From positions 1 to 5,618 of the forward strand of contig USDP01000110.1 in assembly GCA_900553545.1 (NCBI GenBank): DNA of 5,618 nt, given 5' to 3'. This document shows positions 5,146 through 5,618 of the stretch, one piece after another. The position numbers and the translations under genes are program-made. This stretch comes from an uncultured Eubacteriales bacterium. Lineage in GTDB: Bacteria; Bacillota; Clostridia; Oscillospirales; Oscillospiraceae. Each line of letters starts with the position of its first letter. Positions within the stretch are counted from its first letter, which is position 1. The notes beneath the pieces are model-generated. The model was not told the origin of the DNA. It searched no databases and saw only the letters and a list, made by a program, of their open reading frames with translations.

Positions 5146-5583
5146 GTGGAGCCATCGGGAAAGGTGCTTGCCGTCTGTATCAGCGAGCGGAAGGGAACGA
5201 TGAAGCATCCGGTATCGGAAGTTCTGCTCCGCGCCGGACATGGCATCGAGGGCGATGCGCACGCGGGACCCTGGCACCGGCAGGTCAGCCTGCTCGCCAC
5301 CGAGAGCGTGGAGCCGATGCGTGCCGTCCTGCCGGAGCTTCCGGCGGGTGCGTTCGCAGAAAACATCCTGATCGAGGGCCTCGAGCTGAAAACGCTGCCC
5401 ATCGGGACGCGCCTGCGCGTCGGCGGGGCGCTGCTGGAGGTGACGCAGATCGGCAAGGAGTGCCACAAGGACTGCGCCATCCGCCAACAGATCGGTGACT
5501 GTGTTATGCCCCGCGAGGGCATTTTTGCCCGCGTGCTCATGGGCGGCGCCGTCCGTCCGGGCGACGCTGTCACGGTCGAATGA
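5146..5583 (+). CDS. Stand-alone MOSC-domain protein
   Basis: This 145-residue protein is essentially a single MOSC domain, the fold found at the C-terminus of molybdenum cofactor sulfurases and in small bacterial proteins thought to handle sulfur or the molybdenum cofactor. Recognisable parts are GIEGDAHAGPWHRQVSLL (33-50), FAENILIEGL (70-79), IGKEC (102-106) and GDCVMPREGIFARV (117-130). Cysteines C106, C110 and C119 are candidates for the conserved sulfur-carrying or metal-binding position; the family is usually described with one conserved cysteine. There is no signal peptide or membrane segment, so it should be cytosolic. The GTG start is set by the GGAGGG site; upstream in-frame codons are antisense to the HAD gene. 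Clostridial relatives often sit near moa/mog cofactor genes, but none is visible here, although the right side is cut off after 35 bases. The biochemical role is unproven. Confidence 0.9.
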   Translation: MEPSGKVLAVCISERKGTMKHPVSEVLLRAGHGIEGDAHAGPWHRQVSLLATESVEPMRAVLPELPAGAFAENILIEGLELKTLPIGTRLRVGGALLEVTQIGKECHKDCAIRQQIGDCVMPREGIFARVLMGGAVRPGDAVTVE

Positions 5584-5594
5584 GAAACCCATAT

Positions 5595-5618
5595 AAAAAG
5601 CTCCCCCGTGCCCGATGG
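5595..5618 (+). terminator. Possible left half of a terminator after the MOSC gene, cut by the window edge
   Basis: Eleven bases after the stop codon there is AAAAA followed by GCTCCCCC (5600-5607), and the window ends in GATGG. If the next bases continue as a G run and then AGC and T's, this would be a bidirectional terminator. Only one arm is visible, so this is a guess from layout. Confidence 0.3.

Noticed and set aside
5139..5498. Plus-strand frame starting with ATG at 5139
   Set aside because: It overlaps the MOSC gene in another frame, is arginine- and alanine-rich without domains, and the ribosome binding site touches its ATG with no spacing.

Overview
The window looks like chromosomal DNA from a GC-rich Gram-positive anaerobe of the class Clostridia, most likely an Oscillospiraceae-type gut bacterium. 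The reasons are protein-level: a WalR/WalK-type two-component system, an RsmF-type rRNA methyltransferase with the Firmicutes N-terminal pattern, a clostridial-style MOSC protein, strong AGGAGG-type ribosome binding sites, sigma-A promoters, and intergenic repeats of a style I recall from Oscillospiraceae. The taxonomic placement is inference.

Layout. Positions 1-170 are non-coding and hold a two-hairpin repeat unit followed by an 83-bp repeat arm. Positions 171-4004 hold three minus-strand genes in transcription order rsmF, walR, walK. They sit behind one recognisable promoter near 4034-4062; walR is translationally coupled to rsmF, and 41 nt separate walR from walK. Positions 4020-4374 are gene-free and hold the operon promoter, the second (inverted, 81/83 identical) copy of the 83-bp repeat, two further hairpin modules, and the terminator of the next gene. 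Positions 4375-5010 encode a HAD phosphatase on the minus strand. Positions 5011-5145 are a compact divergent promoter region with back-to-back -35 boxes. Positions 5146-5583 encode a small MOSC-domain protein on the plus strand, and the window ends in what may be the first half of its terminator.

How the genes work together. walR and walK form a signalling pair of the kind that controls cell-wall metabolism. RsmF modifies ribosomal RNA and has no obvious mechanistic link to them beyond co-transcription. The HAD and MOSC genes share a regulatory region but have no evident shared pathway. There is no transposase, integrase, phage gene, CRISPR array, tRNA or rRNA. The least explained content is the pair of compound inverted repeats bracketing the three-gene operon, and a 19-bp dyad lying on the predicted start site of the MOSC gene.
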